The notes under the pieces are model-generated. The model was not told the origin of the DNA. It did no database searches and saw only the letters and a program-made list of their open reading frames with translations. A stretch of DNA of 38,490 nt from a virus: IMG/VR virus record IMGVR_UViG_3300009593_000048, positions 1 through 38,490 of that record; one strand, given 5' to 3'. A program made the position numbers and the translations under genes. How positions within the stretch are numbered: the first letter of the stretch is position 1; every line of letters begins with the position of its first letter. Shown piece by piece: positions 22,821-30,856 of the stretch.

Positions 22821-23554
22821 TGGGGTTCTGGACCTTTACCAAAAGAACACCACCTACAGTTATAATTACTTGGATTAGGTGGAAATTTAGTAGCAGTAGT
22901 CATATTTATAGCTCGCTCATGCACTTTGGGCATAAACACCATAGCTTCGTCTCTTGTATATACTTGTTCCATGGTTGTACCATGATCAAGATACCATAAT
23001 TCTGTTTTAACTATTTGTAATTCTGGGTATCTAAAGAAAGTACCTATAGCATACAGTAAAGCTTGCTGGCTATGAGCTATTTCATTGCCAAATTGTTTAC
23101 CTGTTTTATAGTCAATTACTCTTGCAGACGTTTCTGTCTGATGCACAAGAGCATCTAGTTTAATACGAGCCCAGGTATCAGGAGATAGCCAACCTGTGGT
23201 TTCCCAATCAAGTGTGAAGCCCCATTCCCCCTCTAGCTCTACTTTTGCTTCTGCATATAATTCTCTTAACGTGTTAAAGTCTGTTTCGAATTTTTTAAGA
23301 GAGTCAGGTAGTTCGCCTAGTGTACCGTCAACATAGTCTTCAGCTTGTTGATGGATCTCCGTACCACGCGCTGCTGCGGGGCCGTAGTCTTCTTGTACGC
23401 GTTTTACTTTAGAAATGTAAGTCCTGTAAGCACAGGATTCGAAGGTTTTTAAGGCCGAGTAAGACCATGCTGGGACAAGTCCTAGTTCGAGATCCTCCGT
23501 GACCTCAACCGTTGAGATTAGGTCTGGACGATTGGGTTGCGTTAGTTGATCCAT
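22799..23554 (-). CDS. Cas4/RecB-like PD-(D/E)XK nuclease with Fe-S cysteine cluster
   Basis: 251 residues from ATG 23554. PDDEXK motifs in order: RGTEIHQQAE (the His of motif I), IKLDALV (Asp), VIDYKTGK (DxK) and HSQQALLYA (Gln motif). One Cys near the N-terminus (FESCAYR) and three at the C-terminus (NCRWCSFG, HCEW) form the 1+3 pattern of Cas4/AddB-type [4Fe-4S] nucleases. A DNA end-processing role in recombination is likely. There is no CRISPR array here. Its start overlaps the primase gene by 50 nt. Confidence 0.88.
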   Translation of the reverse strand: MDQLTQPNRPDLISTVEVTEDLELGLVPAWSYSALKTFESCAYRTYISKVKRVQEDYGPAAARGTEIHQQAEDYVDGTLGELPDSLKKFETDFNTLRELYAEAKVELEGEWGFTLDWETTGWLSPDTWARIKLDALVHQTETSARVIDYKTGKQFGNEIAHSQQALLYAIGTFFRYPELQIVKTELWYLDHGTTMEQVYTRDEAMVFMPKVHERAINMTTATKFPPNPSNYNCRWCSFGKGPEPHCEWGAN

Positions 23555-25991
23555 CAAATAAATTTAAATCCCTTTCGTCAAAATGTTCTTTTATTAACTG
23601 TTCTTTCACATTATTGTCTATTTTCCATGTCAACACAACCCCACGAGGGATACCAGCTGCACGATCTTTGCTTATACGTTTACGTGATGTTTTAATATTT
23701 AGTCTAGACATGGCCTTTGCAAAGTCCCTTTGTGAAAGAGTATTACGGCTATCAGTAAGAGCGTCATAAACAATTTTAAAGTGAGCTAATGGAATAATAG
23801 TCTCTGTTCCCACATTTGCTATCCATTCTTTAACGTATCTTTGTGCCGTACTTATTCCCCCTGCGTCAAAGGTGTTTGTAAGAGGAATATCTAACAAGTC
23901 AGTAAAGTACTCCAGGTTACGTGTACGTATTGAGTTTGCAAATTCTTCTAGAACAGACATAGATACTTCTTTCATTTCTTTCTTAGCATCATTTTCTAGC
24001 GCGGTGTGAGCCATGCGTTCATTAACTTTAAATTTCTCTAGAACTCCTGCAATTATATAAAGCTCACCTTCTAAGCTATCTAAATTTTCTAAAAGTTCTG
24101 GGTAAGTAGCCTCTATTTTATGCTCTTGTCTAGGTGCTACGTTATACCTTCTGTCGCTGTCTTCTATTTTGACTGCATCTCCTCTGTTTGTAAGGAATAA
24201 GAAGTTCGTGAAAGATGGCAGCTCGATCTGGTTTGTACGCATTGCCCTAATTGTAAGATTAGGTTCTGTAATTTGATGTTTAAGTTTGTCGGCCATTCGT
24301 CCTATGTTTCCAGAATCTGCCATACGAAATTCATCAACTACAAGAAATAAAGCTGTTCTCATATAAAGGTTAAACTGTTCTTCTATATTTTCTAACGCCC
24401 TCATTGGTGCTTGTTGTTCACCAAAGAGAGGCTTCAGCACTTTATGTACGAACAAGCCCTTACCAGTGCCTGGTATGCCCGTAAATATCCATGCGGTCAT
24501 AGCTTTCTTTTTGTGTTGGTATATGTATGCAAGCCAATTAACAAAATGTTCGAACTCAGGTTTGCCATCTCCGAGGGTGTGCATAAGAAGCTTATAAAAA
24601 TTTGGTGCAATTTTTTGTATTTCTATAGCAGTACCATATTCTAACTCTTTTACATTCTCTTCTGCCTGCAGCATATACTTTGTACGACGGAAAAGGTTTA
24701 CGTAGTAAGGCGTTTCGTCAAGTTGAATACCTTTGTCATTGCTAGGGTCAAAAACAACCCGAGCATCAGGAACATAGTCCAGATTAGCCCGACCGTGAGA
24801 CCGAAGAAAATCATTAATTGAGTTTTTATTGGTGGGCGTGAGCGGGTATTCGTCACTAAATTGTTCTCTGTTTTCATCATATACTCCGTTATAGTAAGTG
24901 TCAGTATAGAAGTCCCTAAGTGCTATAGGTTTCTTCTTTCCTTCTGAATCTATTTGATCTGCAAACATTTCAAAAATACTTTTATAAAAATCTGGATCTG
25001 CTTTTTCTATCTCCCATATAGGTTCTCCTTTAAAGTTGTACATATAATGAGGATTAGTTAATAAGAAAAAGTAAGCTCCGCTATCTCCCCCATTAACATT
25101 ACAGTTAACATAAGGTTCGGCAACACGGGCTACCTGGATGGTCATCTTGTCCGGGTTCTGTAATACGTCTTGCACTTCCCCCGAAACGTTAACCGTGGTC
25201 ACTTTACCTTTTTTAGCAGGTAAGCTCATCTTCTTCCTTAAATTATCTTTAATCTGCAGACCTATAGCGTGAACTTTTTCAGGATTAACGCCAATTAAAG
25301 ATGAGGAGATTTCTAAGATAGGCGAACCACGGTCAACCTTCACGAATCTACCCTCGGGTAAAGGATCTTCAACTCCTATAAATCTAGGAGGTGCTATGTA
25401 AATCAGCTTACTGTTGTCTGCGACAGACGGGTCAAGTACGTACGTAAGACTTTGTCCATTTGCTGATAGACTAATTTGTTCTGCTAAAAAATCTGATTTG
25501 TAATTAACCATACGTAAAAAATCTTTCAGGGTTTTAGGATGTACAGGCATATCCATAAGAAAGAAAAGATGTAATGAAACACTGTCTTTTTTAATACCCA
25601 AAGAAGCACTAGCTTGTGCTATATATGACACGTCGTGGAATACCTCAGGCAGCTGTAACACTATCCGATCGGCCATAGCCTGGATATCGTGCCCAGGAGT
25701 TGTACGAAGACCATCTACATCTAGAACTAATAGTTCAGTTGAGGTTGTACGATCGGACATGAAAGCTCGAGGCTCATCCTGTAGTTTTTGTTTTAACAAT
25801 CCTTTATGTAAGCAATCGCCTTTATCTGCGTGGTCTTTTAATAATTTATAAAAAGCATTTAAGCCTTTTTTGTCTGATGTTATTTGGTAGTGGTGAGAAG
25901 TAAAGTTCTTGGCTAATGGGTAGGGCTTTGTCCCAGTTGCAGTAATTTCTTTACTTAACTTTTTCTTTCCGCTTAAAAATACTACTTCCAT
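23505..25991 (-). CDS. Primase-helicase: AEP-like primase plus SF3-type ATPase
   Basis: 828 residues. The N-terminal third resembles an archaeo-eukaryotic primase: LLVLDVDGL carries the D-x-D metal site near residue 90, and VSLHLFFLMD the following His motif. The C-terminal half is a SF3/D5-like helicase with Walker A GIPGTGKG (about 503-511), Walker B LFLVVDEFR and a sensor-like NFLFLTNRGD. It would unwind and prime the phage origin for the family A polymerase. TAATG overlap with csrA upstream. The N-terminal primase call rests on short motifs. Confidence 0.85.
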   Translation of the reverse strand: MEVVFLSGKKKLSKEITATGTKPYPLAKNFTSHHYQITSDKKGLNAFYKLLKDHADKGDCLHKGLLKQKLQDEPRAFMSDRTTSTELLVLDVDGLRTTPGHDIQAMADRIVLQLPEVFHDVSYIAQASASLGIKKDSVSLHLFFLMDMPVHPKTLKDFLRMVNYKSDFLAEQISLSANGQSLTYVLDPSVADNSKLIYIAPPRFIGVEDPLPEGRFVKVDRGSPILEISSSLIGVNPEKVHAIGLQIKDNLRKKMSLPAKKGKVTTVNVSGEVQDVLQNPDKMTIQVARVAEPYVNCNVNGGDSGAYFFLLTNPHYMYNFKGEPIWEIEKADPDFYKSIFEMFADQIDSEGKKKPIALRDFYTDTYYNGVYDENREQFSDEYPLTPTNKNSINDFLRSHGRANLDYVPDARVVFDPSNDKGIQLDETPYYVNLFRRTKYMLQAEENVKELEYGTAIEIQKIAPNFYKLLMHTLGDGKPEFEHFVNWLAYIYQHKKKAMTAWIFTGIPGTGKGLFVHKVLKPLFGEQQAPMRALENIEEQFNLYMRTALFLVVDEFRMADSGNIGRMADKLKHQITEPNLTIRAMRTNQIELPSFTNFLFLTNRGDAVKIEDSDRRYNVAPRQEHKIEATYPELLENLDSLEGELYIIAGVLEKFKVNERMAHTALENDAKKEMKEVSMSVLEEFANSIRTRNLEYFTDLLDIPLTNTFDAGGISTAQRYVKEWIANVGTETIIPLAHFKIVYDALTDSRNTLSQRDFAKAMSRLNIKTSRKRISKDRAAGIPRGVVLTWKIDNNVKEQLIKEHFDERDLNLFDGSTNATQSSRPNLNG

Positions 25992-26185
25992 TATTCCTCC
26001 TTTAATAGTTTATCATTAAATACTTCTTCTCTATCAATTTTTATATGTGAATCAGCCTGAAAGCCTAATTTACACTGGCTTGTGGCCACATTAGTTACAG
26101 TTACAACACAAAGAACTGTCTGGCCATCATGTACGATAACCTTATCTCCCACTTTTCTAGTAAGTATTAGATTTTTATTTGTCAT
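25991..26185 (-). CDS. csrA: CsrA/RsmA-like translational regulator
   Basis: 64 residues, the usual CsrA size. LILTRKVGDKV matches the family start (LILTRRVGE), and KIDREEVF matches VHREEIY. The RNA-contacting residues R6, R7 and R44 of E. coli CsrA correspond to R10, K11 and R52. CsrA dimers bind GGA motifs in mRNA leaders and block or stabilise translation. In this phage it lies between polymerase and primase, overlapping both (11 nt and TAATG), so it is made with them. It might redirect host carbon/motility regulation or tune phage mRNAs. Confidence 0.88.
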   Translation of the reverse strand: MTNKNLILTRKVGDKVIVHDGQTVLCVVTVTNVATSQCKLGFQADSHIKIDREEVFNDKLLKEE

Positions 26186-27971
26186 ATATTTGACTTACTC
26201 CCCCTTCAGCGTCGAGCGGTAGGTCGCTACACCATTCGGGCGGTGTGCGCATGATATCTATTATCTGATCCATTGTAGCATCTGAATCTACTTCTGAGCC
26301 AATTGCTATAATTTCATCATGTACCTGCAAGACAATGTCTACCTGGGGAAGACTTTGCACGTCTAACATCTGATCGGTAATTACCAACCTAGCTAGCCCT
26401 TGTACAACGTTCTCAGTAACTCGAGGACCATGTGTACGTATAAAGTCTCTCTCTGTCTGATATACAAATTGTCCATATTGGTATGTTAAATTTGGATAGC
26501 TAAGGGCCATGCCATTTGGTAGTTCTAATGATCTACCTTTGATGGTCAATGGCCCATATTGCATACCATAGGAGGTTGGATTGAGCATTTGAAAGAGAGC
26601 ATCTTTCATGTTTGCCCATAATTGAGGGATATTAGGATACATACCGCGGTATTGCATAACAATACTTTTAGCGACATTATCTGTAAGTTCAACGGAGGGG
26701 GAACCAGTTTTAAGTGTCATCTGAAACTTATCGGCTCCCATTCCGTACCCCAAACCGAGTATAGCTGTTTTACCTACATACCTTTCTAGTTTGTCAGCTT
26801 TTGTAATTTCACGTCCATATATTTGTGAAGCAAACTCGCAATAAACGTCTCTACCTGTAGCGAATGCGTCCAATAGCTCAGCTTCTTTAGATAACCACGC
26901 AAGCATACGAGCTTCAATATTAGATAAGTCAGCTATATAAAGCTTTTGTCCTTCAGGGGCCATAAGTGCCGTACGTAACTTTGAACCCCGGGGGAGGTTT
27001 TGTAAGTTAATTTTATCAGCACCCCCAAAACGCCCTGTGTGTGCGGCGTAGTAACGCAGCGGTATACTGAACGTACCGTCAGGGTTAGTAGAATCTATGA
27101 ATCTTTGAGCACGTGTCTCTTCTATACGCGACTTCACCAGCTCACGAGCTTCCCAAATGTGCGAGTATTCCGGGTACATATTGCACATCTGTATGTAAGC
27201 AGGATCGTTTTTACCAAACGCAGGTATTTGTTTACCTGTACGTGGGCTCTTTTTAGTAGGAACAACTATACCTAAAGATTCTAAGTGGTCTTTAAACTTA
27301 ACTTGTGAAGCAAGTGTCTCTCGTGTAAGGCCTGAAGCTTCGATCCCCTCTGCTGTGCGCTTTATAATCTCTTCTTTGTAGGCTGTTAGTAGTCCACGGT
27401 CCAGCATAAGCTTTGGTTCAACAAACAATCGTACAGTAAGATCAATTAGATCTAATTCTTTAGGTGGATAATTAGTCATATAACTTTGAAACAAAGCATA
27501 AGTTAAGTCTACGTCTTGAATACAATAACCACCGATCTGTGCATCAAGCTCAGGGTCCAGGTCTCGTACGCCCTTGGCATTCACAAGTTCTTCACCTTTT
27601 CTCATTGTTTCATCGTTTGGAAACTCACGTTTGACACAATTTTTCAGTGCTGCAGACATATTTGGGTATAAACCACGACTCATAGAAGCGGTGTCATAGT
27701 AATAAGCAGGCTTGTGTGAAAAATATTGTGTAAGAATGTACGCATCAAACAATGTGTTGTGGCATACAACCGCGGTCTCATCCCAATCAATTTGTGCGAG
27801 TATATCTGGTGTTTCTTCTTCGTTATACCATTCGGTATCTCCATCTTCTACTTTAATACCTACTCCCCATACCTTAAAGTCTGGGTGATTGACGTATTGT
27901 ACAGTAGACATTTTTGTTAAAGAGAGAGGCACGTCATAATAAGTTTCGAAGTCTAAATAAATTTTTTGCAT
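26175..27971 (-). CDS. DNA polymerase I (family A) with 3'-5' exonuclease domain
   Basis: 598 residues from ATG 27971, which overlaps the upstream stop (TAATG); a GTG would add four residues. Exonuclease motifs: YLDFETYYD, VVCHNTLFDAY and YCIQDVDLTY. Polymerase motif A is IADLSNIEARML, motif B RYVGKTAILGLGYGMG, motif C LQVHDEII. In motif B the residue equivalent to Phe762 of E. coli Pol I is Leu (L405, codon 26757-26759). No 5'-nuclease domain is present. This is the phage replicative polymerase. Confidence 0.95.
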   Translation of the reverse strand: MQKIYLDFETYYDVPLSLTKMSTVQYVNHPDFKVWGVGIKVEDGDTEWYNEEETPDILAQIDWDETAVVCHNTLFDAYILTQYFSHKPAYYYDTASMSRGLYPNMSAALKNCVKREFPNDETMRKGEELVNAKGVRDLDPELDAQIGGYCIQDVDLTYALFQSYMTNYPPKELDLIDLTVRLFVEPKLMLDRGLLTAYKEEIIKRTAEGIEASGLTRETLASQVKFKDHLESLGIVVPTKKSPRTGKQIPAFGKNDPAYIQMCNMYPEYSHIWEARELVKSRIEETRAQRFIDSTNPDGTFSIPLRYYAAHTGRFGGADKINLQNLPRGSKLRTALMAPEGQKLYIADLSNIEARMLAWLSKEAELLDAFATGRDVYCEFASQIYGREITKADKLERYVGKTAILGLGYGMGADKFQMTLKTGSPSVELTDNVAKSIVMQYRGMYPNIPQLWANMKDALFQMLNPTSYGMQYGPLTIKGRSLELPNGMALSYPNLTYQYGQFVYQTERDFIRTHGPRVTENVVQGLARLVITDQMLDVQSLPQVDIVLQVHDEIIAIGSEVDSDATMDQIIDIMRTPPEWCSDLPLDAEGGVSQIYDK

Positions 27972-28153
27972 TATTTTCCCCACTCTTTCATATACTTTTC
28001 GGCAACTATGCCTTTCTTTGCAAGGTTAGTAACCCTATCGAAAGCTTTAAGTGCAGCTTCTAATTCATCTGGGTTGTTAGAAGTATAATCTCTAATACTT
28101 CTTAAAATTAAATCAATAGCGTCTTGGTCTTTGTCTATTATTTTCCAAGTCAT
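27971..28153 (-). CDS. Small helical phage protein
   Basis: 60 residues (MTWKIIDKDQDAIDLILRSI ...), all-helical and charged, with no membrane part. No family is recognised. It is joined by overlap to both neighbours (ATGA with the upstream gene, TAATG with the polymerase), so it is made together with the polymerase. Confidence 0.6.
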   Translation of the reverse strand: MTWKIIDKDQDAIDLILRSIRDYTSNNPDELEAALKAFDRVTNLAKKGIVAEKYMKEWGK

Positions 28154-28362
28154 AGTTCCTCCTTGAACTTATTCATTTTGGTACACCAATCTTCATATTC
28201 CTCTTTTTTTGCTCGCTCCCAGCCTATTTGCTTACTGGTGTACATATTGTAAGCAACTGATAAACGGACATATTTCCATTGAATATATGGTAAATCGTCT
28301 GGATTGTTATAAGTATATGGGTGTACTGGATTGCGTTTTACATATACATGTGATGGTGGCAT
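28150..28362 (-). CDS. Small phage protein of unknown function
   Basis: 70 residues, starting MPPSHVYVKRNPVHPYTY, rich in Tyr, Pro and Lys. No family is recognised. A good GGAGTAATTAA precedes the ATG. It appears to be the first gene of the polymerase-primase transcription unit, divergent from the + strand gene at 28459. Confidence 0.6.
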   Translation of the reverse strand: MPPSHVYVKRNPVHPYTYNNPDDLPYIQWKYVRLSVAYNMYTSKQIGWERAKKEEYEDWCTKMNKFKEEL

Positions 28363-28383
28363 TTAATTACTCCTTAATTAAAT

Positions 28384-28412
28384 TTGACAAAAGACAAATA
28401 TGTCTTTATGAC
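28384..28412 (+). promoter_or_regulatory. Promoter with an operator-like inverted repeat in its spacer
   Basis: A perfect TTGACA (28384-28389) and TATGAC (28407-28412) are 17 bases apart. The spacer holds AAAGACA (28390-28396) and TGTCTTT (28401-28407), a perfect 7-bp inverted repeat around AATA. A dimeric repressor sitting there would block the promoter. It drives the lone + strand gene and lies in the divergent gap, so it may also affect the minus-strand unit. Confidence 0.6.
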
Positions 28413-28458
28413 TATAGATATTACCTAATTATGGGTGATAACACAAACGGAGAATACT

Positions 28459-28869
28459 ATGGCAACTTTTACAAGTGATCAAGTAAGCGGAAATCAATCA
28501 TTCAAGCCGTTCCCTAGTGGAACAATTGGTGTTAGATACGCTAAAATTATCGTTAGTGCTGCTGTTAATGCTGCAGATGTCTACAAAATGGTAGACGTTT
28601 TTGCAGGTGAGACAGTCCATGATGTAAAAATCAAATCTAGTGATCTAGATACTGGAACTGGTCTTGTGTACGGTGTTGGTGATGGCGGAGATACTGATAA
28701 GTATATCGCTGCTTCAACATGTGGACAAGGTGGTACAGCTGACGAATCAGATGCCGATGTGGCTCCTGTGACTTACGCTACAGATGATACAATTGATATT
28801 ATCTGTGAAGTAGCTCCAGCGGGTGACGTAGCAACTGGTACTTTAGAAATGTGGGTATATATATCCTAA
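28459..28869 (+). CDS. Probable virion structural protein, isolated on the plus strand
   Basis: 136 residues from ATG 28459, chosen for the GGAGA 5 bases upstream. The sequence is Ala/Thr/Val/Asp-rich with alternating beta-like strands (YAKIIVSAAVNAADVYKMVD, VHDVKIKSSDLDTGT, TLEMWVYIS), like small phage head-decoration or structural proteins. It lies alone between minus-strand blocks with a strong promoter and structured 3' end, so it may be highly expressed. No family is recognised with certainty. Confidence 0.65.
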   Translation: MATFTSDQVSGNQSFKPFPSGTIGVRYAKIIVSAAVNAADVYKMVDVFAGETVHDVKIKSSDLDTGTGLVYGVGDGGDTDKYIAASTCGQGGTADESDADVAPVTYATDDTIDIICEVAPAGDVATGTLEMWVYIS

Positions 28870-29019
28870 TCTAAAGACGCATAGCCCAAGTCCGGGACAC
28901 CGAAAGCTTGGGCTATACTAATGCCACTCCTTGGCATGTTCAAAAAGGCGGGCATTGGCTCGGTAGAAACGTTAACCAAGCACTAGCCCTAGCTCTCTGC
29001 GTATGAGAGTTAACTTTTT
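28870..29019 (+). other. Structured 3' region with several hairpins and a possible terminator
   Basis: This 150-nt gap has a perfect 10-bp stem (ATAGCCCAAG 28881-28890 with CTTGGGCTAT 28907-28916), a 6-bp stem (ATGCCA/TGGCAT just after) and a 5-bp CTCTC/GAGAG stem (28993-29009) followed by a T-run. The last may end transcription from 28384. The density of stems exceeds what a terminator needs, so a small 3'-derived RNA is possible. Confidence 0.4.
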
Positions 29020-29248
29020 AATGAAATCGATGGTTATCAGGTAGAACAGTTTTAGGTTGTTCTGTCTCTGTTGAGTTCCAATATCCTTCTTGTACAAATG
29101 AATCCCAGTTTCCTTCAAAAGCGTGCACAAACATTATACACACTTTTACAACTTCTTCGGATTCACTATATGCTTTCATAGATTCTTCGATGCTGTGATC
29201 TACAGCGTATTCACCTACGTCCCACATATAATTCTTAATCGCGCTCAT
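29018..29248 (-). CDS. Small phage protein of unknown function
   Basis: 76 residues (MSAIKNYMWDVGEYAVDH ...), acidic and helical, with no membrane segment. No family is recognised. It overlaps the upstream small gene by 14 nt and is the last gene of this minus-strand unit. Confidence 0.55.
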   Translation of the reverse strand: MSAIKNYMWDVGEYAVDHSIEESMKAYSESEEVVKVCIMFVHAFEGNWDSFVQEGYWNSTETEQPKTVLPDNHRFH

Positions 29249-29420
29249 AATCGCTCCTTGGGTATAACTCAGAAAACTTCATTTCAGCTTGTTCTGGAGT
29301 AAGTATTTCTTCATTATATCTGCTACGCTCAAAGTTGCATGCATCTATCCAGCTTGATCTATTAGCTTCGTATGAGCTCTTTTTATTATAGGTCCATTGC
29401 TGTTCTTCTATGTAATTCAT
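29235..29420 (-). CDS. Small phage protein of unknown function
   Basis: 61 residues (MNYIEEQQWTYNKKSSYEAN ...), rich in Tyr, Glu and Arg, predicted helical. No family is recognised. It follows the 274-residue gene by two bases. Confidence 0.55.
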   Translation of the reverse strand: MNYIEEQQWTYNKKSSYEANRSSWIDACNFERSRYNEEILTPEQAEMKFSELYPRSDYERD

Positions 29421-29421
29421 A

Positions 29422-30246
29422 TTAATCCCCTAATAGTTTATTCTCTAATATTACCTCATTCATCTGTTCTTTCAACTCGTCAGGTATTATTTGGTCTGGT
29501 GTCATACGTTTAGCTTGAGAAGGTTGCTTCTTAGCCGTCATCCTTTGTATGTATTCATCAGGCACAAGAGATCTACCACCCGGCCATTCATCTATGAATC
29601 TTTTAAGCGTAGTAATCTTACTTATATACTCTTCAAAAGTTTCTACATCCGCATTAACTTTAATTTCTATTTCACCTATTGGTGATAATTGTGAGCAAAG
29701 CTCCGGGTCAGTGATTACAATAGCGCAGCCCTCTGTGTGCGGAGCAAAGTGTTGACGGTGCCAACCTTTTGTATAATTAATACAAAGTCTTGCTGGTGCG
29801 TAGTAAGGCTCTAGACCGCCAAGTGCTACAGGTACGTCGCCTTCAACCCAGTTGTCAGAAGCTGGACTGCGTCCATTGTCGTTATACTCGTCTTTAGACT
29901 CAGCTTCCCATCTGCTTATATAAGTACCATTTTCTTCTGCTGGTCTATTTGGATTACATATAAGACCTAGCGTAGTACTAGTCTGTACAATCTCCTCTGT
30001 TATTGTAGCGTTGCTATAATAACTGGCGCCTTCATACGTTTTGCGGGTCTTCTCAAGCATTTCCCCGTACTCATCTTGCAATTCACACAGTTTTGCGAAG
30101 TCAGGATCTCTGTCTGTGATCCCGTGTATGATTGCATCTATTGCTGGTTGCACGTGATGTGCTTTACGATAAGCGAGTTGTAATTGCGCTGTATAATTTG
30201 TTGTTATTTGGTCACGTAAAGTCTGTGACATTTGAACACTAGCCAT
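29422..30246 (-). CDS. Phage protein linked to the AAA+/VWA cassette, similar layout to the 222-residue gene
   Basis: 274 residues from ATG 30246, preceded by GGAGGAAATAAA. It starts MASVQMSQTLRDQITTNYTAQ, an opening like that of the gene at 31935 (MKTVRLSRQLKWDIAAAADKK), and both end in an acidic helix with LLGD. So the two may be distant relatives flanking the AAA+/VWA genes. The middle carries Gly/Pro/Tyr-rich beta-like segments. The function is unknown; a substrate or adaptor of the AAA+ machine is a guess. Confidence 0.6.
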   Translation of the reverse strand: MASVQMSQTLRDQITTNYTAQLQLAYRKAHHVQPAIDAIIHGITDRDPDFAKLCELQDEYGEMLEKTRKTYEGASYYSNATITEEIVQTSTTLGLICNPNRPAEENGTYISRWEAESKDEYNDNGRSPASDNWVEGDVPVALGGLEPYYAPARLCINYTKGWHRQHFAPHTEGCAIVITDPELCSQLSPIGEIEIKVNADVETFEEYISKITTLKRFIDEWPGGRSLVPDEYIQRMTAKKQPSQAKRMTPDQIIPDELKEQMNEVILENKLLGD

Positions 30247-30247
30247 T

Positions 30248-30580
30248 TTATTTCCTCCAATCGGGATCAACCGTTTTCCATTTGACAGAAAGCGTTGGAA
30301 GCCTTACATCAAAGGGTTTATTAATAATAGTTTTGCTACTTTTTTCTACTACGAGTTTTTCATGTACCATAGTCTTTTTAAGAAAGAACAAAACCAATGA
30401 AGCAGTAAGACCGCCAACCATGGCTGCAGTCATACCACTGAATGTGCCGTAAAAACACACCATAAGTGTGACGGTAATGAGCACATCTACAAAGATATCA
30501 TTACCAATTGTTTTGCGTCCACCTGCTTTAAGCGCTAGCAAAAGCAGACCGAGCGCGCTGAGTATGCCTACCAGTAACAT
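30248..30580 (-). CDS. Membrane protein, three hydrophobic segments
   Basis: 110 residues. Hydrophobic segments LLVGILSALGLLLLAL, VDVLITVTLMVCFYG and AAMVGGLTASLVLFFL are followed by a soluble C-terminal tail. GGAGG precedes the ATG. No family is recognised. It is one of three consecutive membrane proteins downstream of the VWA gene. Confidence 0.65.
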   Translation of the reverse strand: MLLVGILSALGLLLLALKAGGRKTIGNDIFVDVLITVTLMVCFYGTFSGMTAAMVGGLTASLVLFFLKKTMVHEKLVVEKSSKTIINKPFDVRLPTLSVKWKTVDPDWRK

Positions 30581-30680
30581 TTTTTGACCTCCACATTAGA
30601 TAAGCCATATAAGCGAACTGAATGGCTTCGATTAAAATCCATAGGGCTGTGGTGACAGCCGACACGATATTTGCATTCAT
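30528..30680 (-). CDS. Small single-pass membrane protein
   Basis: 50 residues, below usual ORF cutoffs. GGAGATTAAT precedes ATG 30680, which overlaps the stop of the upstream gene (ATGA). One membrane helix (TTALWILIEAIQFAYMAYLMW) is followed by a basic tail. Its 3' end overlaps the next membrane gene by 53 nt. Overlap and SD are the main support. Confidence 0.5.
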   Translation of the reverse strand: MNANIVSAVTTALWILIEAIQFAYMAYLMWRSKNVTGRHTQRARSAFASA

Positions 30681-30856
30681 ATTAATCTCCATATTAAATA
30701 TATTATTGAACCTAACCCTAGGCCAACAAAGAAAAGAACTAAAGAGTAGTGCAAACTAGTTGCAATACCAAATAGTATAAATAGAACAGCAGTACCTGTA
30801 AGAACAGATATGCCAAATTCTTTAGCCGTTTTTTTACATTCCGATAATTTCTCCAT
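30677..30856 (-). CDS. Small two-helix membrane protein
   Basis: 59 residues from ATG 30856, chosen because GGAGG lies 6 bases upstream; an earlier start gives six more residues. Two hydrophobic segments (ISVLTGTAVLFILFGIA and LVLFFVGLGLGSIIYLIW) follow a charged N-terminus. It begins inside the end of the VWA-metallopeptidase gene by 23 nt, so its translation is tied to it. Confidence 0.6.
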   Translation of the reverse strand: MEKLSECKKTAKEFGISVLTGTAVLFILFGIATSLHYSLVLFFVGLGLGSIIYLIWRLI

